Source: Antitrichia curtipendula (Eukaryota > Streptophyta > Bryopsida > Hypnales > Leucodontaceae). Taken from it: a stretch of 64,000 nucleotides of DNA. The notes under the pieces were generated by a model. That model searched no databases, was not told the DNA's origin, and worked only from the letters and a program-made list of their open reading frames with translations. The stretch is from positions 16,182,001 through 16,246,000 of the forward strand of contig OX579639.1 of assembly GCA_951230915.1 (NCBI GenBank), written 5' to 3'. This document shows positions 25,641-37,738 of this stretch, piece by piece (within the stretch, counting starts at the first letter, position 1; each line of letters starts with the position of its first letter). Made by a program: the position numbers and the translations under genes.

Positions 25641-27980
25641 TATAGAATTATATAATGCAAGTGTAATAATAAATTGTATGTGTTTGTCCTAAACTAAAAT
25701 CTGGCCTTGCAAAGTGGTAAAATGCTAATTCAATAATGATTGTACATTTGATTGGATTTAGGATTTTATTGCAAAAGTATTGGATAATAATGTGCATTAA
25801 TTTAGGAATTTTCAAGAAAAATTTATAGGTTGCTGTGCAATTTTAATAAGGTTTTCAAGGATCACTAGTAGAAAAAAATGTCCTCAATGATTGTAAACTT
25901 TGCCCGCAATGATTAAAAATGAGTCATTGTAAATAATTTATTAATCATTGTAGACATTTTTTTTATAGCCATTGTAGAGGTTTTACTTGCATTTACCAAT
26001 ATTCAAATATATGCTGACATGTGAAAAAATTAAAGTTCAAAATCTTTTTATCTCTCCTTTGGGTCTCTACAATCCTTATTGTATTTTCAATTGAATATGT
26101 TAGTGTATGCTTGTAATATTTTTTGCTCACATTTGCTCAAGTAAGATTAAATCTAAATCAAATATTACCAATTTATAAAATGTTAGTTAAAGTCATAGTC
26201 ATCCTTGAACAAAGTGTTGGTATAGTACAGTCATGGAGGAGTCTGCTTATTCTAAACCAAAAAACAATCAATCCCCTACTCCTTATTCAATATATTTTTC
26301 AGAATACATTGATGACACTGAAAATTTAGATACTAAAGTCCCATTGTCCTCTTGGAGGACAAAATTTATTTTAGTTGGCTCCTAAAATCTCAATATTTTC
26401 ATGATTTTTTGAAACTTTTAGTGACAATAGAAGAATACTTTAGTTTTGGGGGGATAAATTTTTTATTTCAATTGGTGCCCTAGAGCAAAAATCATGGTGC
26501 AATAAGCCCAATTTTTAGCTTAGTGGGAAAGAAAAATCCCTACAAAATCTTAAAATTTAATTTTTTCCCTAATAGATTGTAATTTTATATACATGCATGG
26601 AAAGCTTTAATTCACTTCATTTTGATTTGTTATGTGAAAACTATGGACAATCATGTTTTTTGGGCAATCAAATTTTTTTCTAGATTAAAAACTTGTAAGG
26701 AGTCATTTTTGAACTCTATTTTCACAATTTTTCACAATTTTTTTTTTGAAAGGTTTAGATCTTTTGCTAGAACAATCTCATTTTTGAGATTAGTGTGTTT
26801 CAATTCCATCTTAGGACTATTAATGATTTAGTTTTTCCTTCAATCTTGAACCTACTTCTACTAAAATAACAATTTTTTAATGAATGAAAATTTAGGTGTT
26901 TTTTTGGAATTATTTTTTTAGACTTTCAATTCAATTCTTCAACACAAAAATTAGAAATTTAAAATCAATAGTGCAAAATTTTTAAGTTGAAGATACTTCA
27001 AAGCCAAAAATCTAATCAAGCAAAGTGCAAAAAAAAATTCTTGTTCACTTTAAATGCAAATATCTTGCAATTTTTGAGGTTAAGGTTTTTAAAATTTCTT
27101 CCACACATTTATACACTAGTATAGTGCAAGATCCTATGGTTAGATATGCAAATAAAACAAATTTTAAATTTTTTTGCACTTTGCAATAGAAATGATAGTT
27201 TGTAGTGTTTTTTGATGGAAAAAAGGTTTGAGGACTTTAGGGATTAAAAGAAAAAATTTGACTGAGAATTCGAATTGAAATTTGACCCTTATACTAGTAC
27301 AAAACTAAAAATCTAAGTAAAAAATTATAAAAAACTATGTTACTTCTATTGTAAACACATTAAAAATAACACATTTATTCATAATAAAAATCATTAGAAA
27401 CAATTGTGACAATGATGTATTGATATTCTTGTTGTAAATCAAGATTGACTTCTTCATGTTGATTGTGCAGATCATATCTCATTGTGAAGCTACAATCCAC
27501 AAAAACCTTGGCTCAGAGTTCACCGTCCACTTCAAAGGAATTGTAGTGTTAATATTATATTCTTAGTTGTCCATTTCATGCATAATGTATTAATAGAGCT
27601 TAAGGTGTGTCCTCACCTAGCATTTTGGAAAAGTGGCTCCAAAAAGATAAAATTTGAAGGGGGAATAAATGCATATTAAAGAGGAAGCAAAAAATCCAAC
27701 AATGGAAATGATGCTCACTAATCTTGGTCAGTAATTGACCGCGCTATCTACATTGGTAGGGTATATCATGTTCTCCAAATAGAATGAATCAAAGCTTCAG
27801 ATGTGGGCAAGAATATAATCTCCGCGAAGAAAATATAAAATATAAAATATTCTAGTTTATGTGATTCTTAATAAATATTTTGTACAAAGATGTGCATTCA
27901 TTTGTTAATCTTGACGTGGAGACGTTGGAATTTAATTAGTTTTGTTTATGTTACATATTCAATGATTTCAAGCCTAAATC
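25641..27980. other. AT-rich intergenic, no gene seen
   Basis: Very AT-rich. At 25865 a CACTAGTAGAAAAAAATG start resembles the CACTA terminus at 4273, but I found no inverted partner downstream. Confidence 0.5.
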
Positions 27981-28560
27981 CTAAACCCTAAACCCTACAA
28001 TGCATTCCACCATCAATACAATGCCTAGATTTGAAACGGTTGTTCTTCTCCCTATCCTAGACCCGCGGACGCCCTTTGTGGTAAAGAGGGATTTTTAAAC
28101 CTTCAATTTCCCTCCGCCTGGACCCGCGGTCGCCTTGTAGGAAAGTGGGATTTTCAAACCTTGAATTTCCCTCCTCTTGGATGCATAGTCACCCCACCCG
28201 CGGTCACCTCATACCTGGAATGCGGCAGTTTCAAACCATAATTTTGCCTAGCCTGGACATGCGGTCGCTTAGTTGGACCCGTGATCGCCCAATCCCCACC
28301 CAGGGTCGCCCTAGACTCACAAACGCCCTGATGCGATCGCAAGTACTTATACAGTCACCTCCAAAATCCTAAACCCTAAAACCATGCCTCTAGGAAAGGT
28401 GACCGCGGCTCTGGAAAAGGCAATTTCAGGTAATTTTAGGTGGCCGCGGGTTTTGCTCCCTATTTAACCCGAGGTCGCCTTTCCTGTTCCTAGAGGCACG
28501 GTTGCTCCTTTCCACGGTCGCCCTTACCTTAGATCGCCCCTATCCGTGGTTGCTTTGTAC
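27981..28560 (+). repeat. Telomere-like motif and degenerate CGCGGTCGCC motif array
   Basis: Two and a half copies of the plant telomere repeat (cctaaaccctaaaccc) occur at 27983-28000, with another partial copy at about 28368. Between and after them, a GC-rich motif close to (c/g)ctggacccgcggtcgcc recurs at irregular spacing, at roughly 28062, 28117, 28195, 28252, 28275 and 28300. It continues in degenerate form (tcgcc/tcacc, ccacggtcgccc) to about 28560. Some units also share 'gggattttcaaacctt.aatttccctcc'. This is a degraded satellite-like array; no gene is supported despite open frames. Confidence 0.6.
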
Positions 28561-31314
28561 CAACAGTCGTCCATCCATGTCATACCCGCATGTGCTTGTG
28601 AATGTGTCGCAGGGCTGCCACATGGCATCCAGGTGGCCGGGCAACAGAGGATTTTTTTTGGAAAAGTCAACGATCAGTTTGACTTTCTTGGATGTTGTGG
28701 AGGCACTATGGGACGTTGCGTGACATTGGGGACGTCACGTGCCGTGATGTCCGGGAAGACAACCCTGCCTACGTGGGTTCAACATTTTCCAAAGTACAAT
28801 ACTCTAAATGTCCACACAATTCTCTTATTAGAATTGCCCACTATTGCAATCCCTAACGCCACGTTTGAACGGCCTTTTAGACTAAAATTGGATTATATGA
28901 CTCTAACCAACAAGTCATTTATTAACCCTTAAAAGACATTTTGTGCCCTTTGTATTTTTTCTCTAGAGAATAATGAGAATTGTAGGAGCTCTTATAAACG
29001 TCTCTTTTCAAAAATTGTAGCATTTTCCTCTTCTTTGCAAACATCAAATGTGGTTCTCATTTTGTGAAGTTTTAAACATTGGAGTGGATAGCACTATTGA
29101 TCATAGTGGGGGTGATTGTTGTTGAGGGTGCTTGTGTGAGGGCCTTTCAGTTGAGAACATAATTGTTCGTCCTATTTGTTGTATGTTAGAAAATTGCAAT
29201 TCCTGATTGCTTGTTCAAAAAATACTGTGATAGATTTTTTATGCTGGCCTACAAGGAACAAAAATTTCCTTTAAGGTTTAACATCTACTACCGTTCAATA
29301 AAAATGATGATTCTTTACCAAAAAAAATTTGAATTGGATGTTAATAGTTAAACCATTAATATTCTTACAAATACAAATACAAATACAAATAATTTGATCA
29401 TTATTTTTTTGTATTTCATGCAACTAGCCCAAGGTCCAAGCTTCTTCATTGCAATGCCAAATTTTTGTTTGTTCCCCCAAAATACTAGTCCTCAATTCCT
29501 CATATAGTGTGAGGTCCATGAAGTACCCATTTAAGAGTTGAAAATTAACTTGGGGAGGTGTAAGCTTCAAATTTGTCATTTGCGACTCATGATTTTGTTT
29601 GTTTGTTTGTCATTAAAATTTTAAATGTAGTTTTATATATTATAAGCCCCAAAAGAGTATAAAATCAAAATAGGTATGTCACGTGTCAATATAGTATTTG
29701 GTCCTAAATAGAATATTTCCTTTAAAATCAAATCAAATTCTACATGTAAACAGGGTAGAAACCCCAAATTTGTACAAATTATAGATATTTAGTAGAAATT
29801 GCCCAAATCGCCTAAACCTGCCTTGCCTGTGATAAAACATGGCTAAATTAGTTCAAAAAAACCTATGTGAGAATCCTAAGTTGATTTCTGAAAAGAAGTT
29901 TCAATTTTCCATTCCATTTCATGAAATAGTAAAAATACCAATTATTAGCTTCTAGGTGGAGAAAACTCAAAATGGACTAGTGGAGGGCATCTACAATTGG
30001 AGTATGGTGTTTCAAGGAGGAAATCAAGCTAGAAGTCCAACGGTGCAATCAATTTGTCAAGATTCTCTTCCATGTCAAAGATTTTTTGATCACCAAAAAT
30101 TAAAGGAGATAGTGGGATTTGATTTTCTTTCTTTGCATGTGTAAGGTAAGAAAATGAACTTGAAATTTTTTTGTAGATTTCCATGAGAGGTTCACTAAAA
30201 GTTCAGGAAATTTTTTAAAGTCAGAAGATCCTCTTCCAGACAGTTAACCGCCAAAATTCAAGATGGAAAATTTGTAGAAATTCCACAAAAATAGAATAGC
30301 TTTTTTTTATGCTAATAACATGCTTGAACTCATTTCATGACATTTCAACATCCAAAAGTACCTAACTTTAAAAGATTCTTCAAAATCAATGAATTTGAAG
30401 GAAGTTTGTAGAGATGACCGACATTTAGAAGCTGTACACAATCGAAATTGAGATGAAGCGGGATCTTTATTCACTCCCTTGTACCTACTAAAAAGCCTAG
30501 GCTAGTTACTTTTATTAAAAAAGGTGAACTCCAAAAGTTGGATTTTTATCCCTTTTCAATTTTAAGCTAGCACTAGGATTCTTTGATTTTTCCACAAAGG
30601 AAAAAGGGGAAGGGGTCTTCTATGCCAAAAATGAACTTTTAAAGCCAATGACACAATTCCGTATTTGGCAAAATTTTACACTGTGAATGCTTTGAGAGAC
30701 CTTTATTGGATTAAAATTGCATAGTGAGATTTAAAGGTTTGTGAGTTTATAAAAAACACATCGAGGAGAGTTTTGGAACCCCTGGAGGGCTTGATTTCAT
30801 TACCAAGTTATAAATTCAAATTGGGGTGGTCAATTCACAACATCTCCAGGCTTTACAAGCATCCAAGTCAACTTAGTTTGACCTTTCCCTTTGAAGCAGA
30901 CAAGCAGTAATTCTTGCTTAGCATCTGTTGCCTCTAGGCCACACTTTGGTTCCAAAACCTTGTTGCAAAATCAACTCCACACTTTGTGTCGAGCTCTGAA
31001 ACGCTGCACAAACTCTATTAGGCACTCAAACAAGTGAAGATTAGCACTTGTGTTTGGAGTTTTGGTATTGGAGTCTACACTGCAATGTGGAAGTTGGTAG
31101 CTTGATTTTCATGGAATCTACTTACGTCGGTAAGTGTAGGATAGTATCAGAGTACTCAACTGGTGAAGTTGTTTTCCCCTCCAATCTCACTAGGAAGTTT
31201 GTGTGACCTTGTCAGCATGATGTGCCGGCCACCATAGGTCACAATGAGGTTATGCGAATCAATGTTCAGGAAGTTTTTTTTAGTTTTATCAGCTAATTTC
31301 CTCCAATTTCCATA
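28561..31314. other. Intergenic; possible retroelement remnant at the right
   Basis: 28561-28900 remains GC-richer than the surroundings without a recognisable product. 29363-29390 is a short (tacaaa)n repeat. About 30800-31140 has the texture of a degraded LTR and is followed at 31142 by 'tagtatcagagtac', which resembles the initiator-Met primer-binding site TGGTATCAGAGC at most positions. No gag-pol frames follow. Confidence 0.4.
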
Positions 31315-31456
31315 CACTACAAGAAAATGGGGGTATAAATGACTTGTCCACAATGACTGCACCGACAACAATGACTGCAAAACAGTCATTTTGCAGTCAT
31401 TGTTGTCGGTGCAGTCATTGTGGACAAGTCATGTATACCCCCATTTTCTTGTAGTG
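31315..31456. mobile_element. 142-bp hairpin CACTA MITE
   Basis: Starts CACTACAAGAAAATGGGGG and ends with the inverted copy ...tttcttgtagtg. Flanked by ATA at 31312-31314 and 31457-31459 (3-bp duplication). The two ~68-bp arms differ at about one position, so a transcript would fold into a nearly perfect hairpin. No coding capacity. Confidence 0.92.
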
Positions 31457-34350
31457 ATATTGAACCGGTTTTTCAAGTACCGAGTCCGGTTATTTTCTCT
31501 TTTTTCCATTCAAAATAAAAAATTTATAGACATTTTCACCAATTTTTTGCCGATGTTTCCAAATTGCAACCAATTTTTTTCCCAATTCCACCAGCTAACT
31601 TTGAACTAGCCGCCGGTTCTTCCCAAACATTGATGCGAATGTTCTTTCACAACTTATAACGATAATGGAAACTCCGCTAGACTTATGACACCGATTTCAT
31701 ATCGTGTTGATCATGTGTCGTCTTTTTCCCTTATGAACTAGTTTTTGGTTTTTTAAACTCATTGACTTGGGCATATGGGTGGGTGCAGGTGAAGGAGTCT
31801 ATTGCACGATAATAGTGACTTGGATTTGTGTTCTGCAAATCATTCTTGATCGCTTTACTTACTTGGGCGTCGGAGGAGTGTTTGGATGGGTGAAAGTCAG
31901 TGTTGTTTTTTTCATTTTCCATGAAGTGGCAAAGTGGCGATATTAAATGTTACGGTGGTGCTCTAAGTTTCAACATTCATCCATGTATTGGATAGAAAAT
32001 GTGGTACTATGTATCTATAATTCTATTTTCATTCACAATGTAGCGATTTCATCCAAGATTTTTCTTGAACTTGAAGTTTTTTGGCGATTTCATCCAAAAT
32101 TTTACTAAAAAATTCCTGTAAGTTTGGTGCTAGGTCAAAAATTTTGGTGCAATTTTGCACCAAATCACCAGAAAAACCCCCATTGGTGAAGGTGTATGTT
32201 CAAAATTCCAGGAAGGTGCAAGCCTATAGAACTGTGGAGGAAATAGTTGTGTGCAAGGCAGGAAGAAGACTTTGAAGGAGTTGCAGTGTAGTTTTCATTT
32301 CTTTATGTAGGCATTCAAAATTTCCGAATGCACCTTGCTTGTTTGAATTTCTTTTGGGAATGTGTATGTGTTGTTCTAGGAAAAAACAAAGTTTCTAAGT
32401 GGTCATCCCCTTACCTTCATTGCATGAGAAAATTGGATTGCATGATTCTCTTTGCATTGGGCATATCGCCACTGGACACGATTTCCGTCATCAGGTTTCG
32501 CCATTTAACTTCCTTGTCATACACTAAGTCGTTACTAATAAATATTCGCCAAGTGTTTTGTCCGTCAAGGGACCCTTGTCGCCACCCTAGAACTGTCTCG
32601 CCGTTACCGTTTGTCTAGGGTGACAAATTTGACATGATTACGTTTGAACTTGTGCTTCAATGCGTTCAGCGCTTACGCTGGTTTTGTACAACGTGATTTA
32701 CCGTATGAGATTCTGTGGGGAGTCCTACAAGTGCTCTACTTGAGAATTACAGAATGTGGGACGAATATGGACTCGGAAATGGCAATCAAGGTGCTTGTTA
32801 TGAACCGTGTGGCTTTGGAACTATTTTTATTTATCAAAACCCTAAGAAAATCGTTGCAAAGTGCAAGTGCAGTATTCAAGCTCCGAGTGCAGGAATCAGG
32901 TCCTGAGCTACAGTGGAGAGGTTGGACCATATGGTGTCTTGCCATTATCTCGATCTTCTTGTTGCACCAAATGTGCTTGTCCGCTCGTTCACTCTCCACC
33001 TTCGCAAGGGAGCTTGAAACTTTCAGAAAGTTGTAGATTGAAGTTGATCATGAGGAGGTCTCGTGGTCTAGGATTTCTTGCTCGTCGTAACTTCCAATTT
33101 TCAGTAAAATTTTGTGTGGGCACAAGTTTTGGTACCTTTTGCAGCGTCCTTACTGGCTATTGATGTGCGTAACGGACAAGAAGAATCTTGAAGAGTGATG
33201 CTTTCACATATGAAACTATCTCGGGGTTGTAGTCAAGTTGTAGTCCAGTTCATGGAAGTTGAATACATTAGAAGCTGTTCATGTCTATGTCGAGTTGCTG
33301 CTGTTCATGCGTCCATACTTGGAGGACCAAGAGGGTTTAGGGTTTTAGAAATAGATTCAATCATCGAATTTGTGTCGGGTCTGAAGCGAAGTTCCAGTCA
33401 ATTTTTGGAAGCTGTTTATTCTTGCTCAAGAAAGGAAGTAGCTTTCGAAACAGACAAGGAACGGGCACAATTGAAAAGACTTGACTGGATATTGACAATC
33501 GTGCTTGATACTTTGTGTCCATGCTAAAGTTGAGTTTTGGAGCTTGCTGAGATGGTCAACCAACAAGAAAGGTTTCTGTTCCTGCCTGGAGGTTTAGCAA
33601 TTTGGATGAGACAACAAATTAACTCACCTGAATGGAAAAGATTGGTACTTGTATACTACTTTCTCTATTTTCCTCAAGGTTTCAAACACTACTGCATACA
33701 TTTGGAGAAGGAGCTTCACTAAACGGAAAGAGAACATACAGTCACCTGAAACGGAGCCAAACATTTGAAGAGAGTCATTCATATGCTTTCACTCTAGGTT
33801 TGTTTGTGATGTTACTTTGTTGTAGAAGAGAAATCTTTTGACGTTTGTAGACTCCGAGACACAGAATGTCTGCAATTGGATATGATCTCACTACTAGAAT
33901 TTTTTTTTTTGTTGACATCTGGAGATATTACTTGCCAGTGGAGATTTGGTGTCTGCGAGCGAAAGTGCTGCACCTGGAGCAGAGATTGCGCTCGGAGTTG
34001 ACTTTCTGGAGTCTGTTCAGTTTCGGGGATCAGCGGAGTAATGGTGCATGATCGACAGGGCGTTAGCACGTTGAATGCTTGTGGATGTCGGTATGCTCCA
34101 ACCGAGAGTTTTTCTTCTTCTTCGAGACGTTCTTTGTTGTCAGCTCACAGCACGGTACTTTAAACTCTCTCCTCTGCTCTAACCAATATTCTCACTCCTA
34201 TTATACAATTGGAAGTTTTTGTTGACAAGCTTCCTGTCATGTCTAAGCTTAGCAATGAGCAGCAGGGGATTGGAGCCAATTTGGAGTTGGTCATTAATTT
34301 GCTTGCTCAATGGTATTCAAACATTTGGCACTGAACCTTGACAGTGTTGA
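31457..34350. other. Decayed genic region, product not recognised
   Basis: Base composition is closer to coding than in the flanks, and several medium frames occur in all three plus frames. One (32715-32906) has a cysteine pattern CYEPCGFGT ... KCKCS that loosely recalls the EGF-like segment of S-locus-type receptor ectodomains. The next frames do not continue a recognisable protein. A telomere-like gtttagggtttta motif occurs at about 33337. I treat this as gene debris rather than a callable gene. Confidence 0.25.
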
Positions 34351-34379
34351 TAATGTATTCAAACATGTCTCTGATGTTG

Positions 34380-35060
34380 ACTCTGGGCTAGTTGGTCAGA
34401 ATAGTTTGCTCGGAGGAAATTGCTGAGAACATACAAAAGACTCCTGATCTTGCTGGCGGTCTCTACTGCATTGCCATTTCCACTACAAGATTGTGTAGGT
34501 TTTAACCCTTTAAACGTTGAGGCGGACGTTTTGTGGCCGATGAATGACAAGAGAATCTCATGCGTAGGATAGAAGTGCAACTATTCATCCTCCAAATGTT
34601 GTGGGAAAAGGGAAGATCATCTATAGTAGTTTGACTTCTAATGAGTGCTTTTTGCATTATTTTAATCCAACAATTCAGACGGTGTCAAAACAGATGATTT
34701 CCACGGTTATGAGCCTGTCGTTTAAGGGTTAACATAGCAAAAGCATATGGAGAAGGCCAAGCAATTTTTTTATTGTGCTCAGAAAACTGCTGCCAGTTGA
34801 AGTTCAGAGGCAAACTATTTAACCCATAAATGCCGCCGAGGATGTTTTCTTTCTGGCAGAAGAATGACAAAGAATCTCTCCCTGTAGGATAGAAGTGCAA
34901 CTATTCATCCTCCCAATTTTGTGTGAGAAAAGGGAAGATAATCTATAGTAGTTTGTCTTCCAATGAGTGCTTTTGCAATGTTTTAATTCAAGAATTCACT
35001 TGGTGACAAAATAGATGATTTCCACAATTATGAGCCTGTCATTTAAGGGTTAATAAGGAA
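34380..35060 (+). repeat. Tandem pair of the 'agaagtgcaactattcatcc' repeat
   Basis: Two direct copies about 310 bp apart (cores at 34565-34735 and 34885-35055) share the gatagaagtgcaactattca core. They then share 'gaaaagggaaga', 'ctatagtagtttg', 'aatgagtgcttttgca', 'gatgatttcca' and 'gagcctgtc.tttaagggtt'. Both are preceded by gaatgacaa(g)aga/gaatct. The family also occurs at 12390 and, diverged, at 62190. Confidence 0.75.
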
Positions 35061-36480
35061 AATAGATATTTGCGAAACTCTGAATCTTGAAGTGGTTATT
35101 ATATGCAGGCTTTACATGGCATGCTGGAGGTGTGGTCTCTATATAATCCAATAATTCTTGTGTGAGGGACAATATTATATTTTATATCTTGGGACGTGTG
35201 GCATTATTAAGGTAGAGCCACCCATTCCTGATTAGTGACCCATTCCCAAACTATAGGTGCAGTTGTTTCTAATCACATTTTCTGAAGCTTGGAATGGTTT
35301 GTTGTTTAACTAGTCAAGGTTGGAACTAATAGATTCATGACACATGTCTCAAAATAGTGAGAAAGAAAGTAGGAAATAATGAGTAAAAAATTAGTTCTTG
35401 AATGATCGATATTGGAAGAGTCTAGACATTGGCTATGGGTCCGGCACACTTTTTGCCTTTCAAAACTCATAGTAATTTCAATTCAAGCGATAAAATTTTC
35501 AATTTTTTTGCAATCCCCATCATTTTGATCGATGCACCTCTGAAAATATTTGTTTTGCCTTGCACTACTCTAGATCATATTTGTAGTTGCTTATTTTATT
35601 GGTTATAGGTTGTTCTACCCTATATCATATCACAAATGCATTTGTGCAAGCATCTGCAAAGCTTGAGAAGGTTGGGAATGGTAATCTTCATTCTAATGTA
35701 TTGGAGAAAGTCTATTAGTTCGTTGTCAACAAAGTTATTCTTGAATGCATATACAGTGGGGGTACCGATCATATTTCTAGAGAAATAAGAGTGCTAAATA
35801 TGATGAATATTGCCTTTCTTGGTTGGCTCAATCACTTCTCCAAAATAGTGTTGAACTTTAGAATTACTATAATATGAGAGTGTTTTTTCAATGAAATGAC
35901 TAACTCAAAGTGAAAACTTGATTATTTTATGTTATGTCACTATATTCTTGTTCGACGCTTATTTTATAAGCCAGTCAAGTCTCTTAGAAAGGTTGAGAGT
36001 TGGTTATTCTTCAAGTATGGAGATTGAAAATAAGAAGGCAGGAAGCGGGGCTAATGTTGATATGCAATTGAAGAAATCATCTACAAAGGTGGTGGATGTG
36101 AATGAAGTCATGCATATAAATTCAATTCTTGCCAATATTATGCATAAAGTAATGAATCTATGAGCACTATCATATTCATCATCCCTAACTTGTATAAGTC
36201 AATGCTTGTCTAAGCTTCTATAGTGGTTTTGTCAAATGGAATATGGGTCAAGCGGATAGCAAACTCTATTCATATGTATGTATGTGTTTTATTCCCACAC
36301 TTGGAATAAAGTGTACACAATTGGATTCTTAGTGTTTTGTCAATGAAATCCTAGTGGGTGTCTAACTATGTGTAATCCATTTACACTTTTCAAGCAATGG
36401 ATCTTGGGATTTTTTTCTACTCCTACTTTTTTCGCTTGATAATTGCTATTCAAAATCAAACTTGTATTAGTAATTGCGGT
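35061..36480. other. AT-rich intergenic, no gene seen
   Basis: Short frames only. A frame at 35918-36163 with IENKKAGSGANVD has no recognisable domain and is not called. Confidence 0.45.
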
Positions 36481-36766
36481 TAGTTTTGACTATAATAGTC
36501 AAAACTATGGACCTATAAAGAACATTAAAATGAGAGTTTTCCATTGAAATGAGAGGTAAATTAAAAAAATTCGGTGAAAAGGTTTTATTGCAATTTAGGT
36601 CGAGTCGAGCTAAATTGACAAAATAACTTTGAGATTTGACCTAATTTTGAAAGGTTTTATTGCAATTTAGGATGAATTGACCTAAATTGCAATAAAACCT
36701 TTCAAAATTAGGTCAAATCTCAAAGGTTTTATGTCAATTCAGGTCAAAACTCTCATTTTAATGGAA
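36481..36766. repeat. Nested inverted repeats (palindrome plus MITE-like element)
   Basis: 36481-36507 is an almost perfect 27-bp palindrome (tagttttgac ... gtcaaaacta). From about 36524 (ttaaaatgagagtttt) to 36760 (aaaactctcattttaa) there is an inverted-repeat unit. Its centre at 36640-36730 is itself a strong hairpin (aggttttattgcaatttagg and its complement). This resembles a MITE about 100 bp left of the large transposon; no clear target duplication was seen. Confidence 0.55.
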
Positions 36767-36870
36767 ATTGCTGATTTAGGTCAAGATCAAGATGATTTAT
36801 TTTAAGAGGTCCCCAATCTCCCATTTTAATGAATATGGTGTTGAAGGTTAGTCAAGCAAATAGTGAAATG

Positions 36871-36900
36871 GGGTGAATGCAAGAAACACTTGTACTATTT
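36871..36900 (+). repeat. Left terminal inverted repeat of the large element
   Basis: Thirty bases, GGGTGAATGCAAGAAACACT onward, identical in inverted orientation to 51011-51040. Similarity stops at the 31st base. Preceded by the target duplication AATG. Confidence 0.95.
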
Positions 36901-37738
36901 TGTGTCACATTTTCAAATCGAAAGTTGTTGTGGGGTATAAGTTTTAGGGAAATGATGCAAACAACTTGAAACTCATATCAAAGTTGGGCGTATATATGCC
37001 GAACGCGCTGCAATTTTTTGGATTTTTCCAAAATTCATTGTGGAGGAGAAAGTGAATTTCAAAAAAATGTCACAAATTCACTTTTGGAGGTTTCTAGTAC
37101 TATGGAATACCTTTTTTGAAGTCATTGAAGTTGTAACTTGGCATGCTTGTTTATATGAGTAAATTCCAACTTCTCAGGGAAGGGATTTTGAAAATATTGC
37201 TTCTAGTGCCGCGTGGAAGGCCCTAAAGTGTCATGACTTCCACTGTAATTTCGGAGACATTGAGAAATCAAATTCAGTTTGTCATTGTGCGGATGCCCTC
37301 TTCAATGACTTAGGAGAAATGGCCATTTTTTTCCTTAATTTTTTAAAGTCATTCAGTATTTATGAAAAATCAAAAATCTAAACTGGCATTTTCTACGAAT
37401 TATGGCAGCCTGTGGCAGAACATAGTACTGGAGCGTAGTGAATAGTAGTGCATAATACTGGTGGGGGCCCACTTCCGATGGAAATCGCCGACGTGTACAG
37501 TATACTGACAGTCGCTAATTTAATGAGAACCACTGTCATCGCCAATTCAATGCCGTCATTCACAGATCCATACATAATCGCCGCCACTGCCTGATCGGAT
37601 TGTCTCTTAGGGTTCCTGGAATTTTGAACGGAATTGCTACGTTTTGCTCGCGAGGAGGCCTCCGGGATTGTCACCGCTCTCATGGCCGGATTTGAAGTCG
37701 TCTTTCTTGAATTCTAATCGAGAATTCATGCGCCGATC

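Noticed and set aside
25865..25990. CACTAGTAGAAAAAAATG resembling a CACTA terminus
   Set aside because: No inverted partner or 3-bp duplication found downstream within the gene-free region, so element limits cannot be supported.
28546..28932. 128-codon frame with cysteines (ACACECVAG...)
   Set aside because: Begins inside the degenerate CGCGGTCGCC array and has no recognisable domain or start context.
31135..31165. Primer-binding-site-like tagtatcagagtac after an LTR-textured stretch
   Set aside because: Mismatches to TGGTATCAGAGC, no second LTR and no gag-pol; noted only as a possible remnant.
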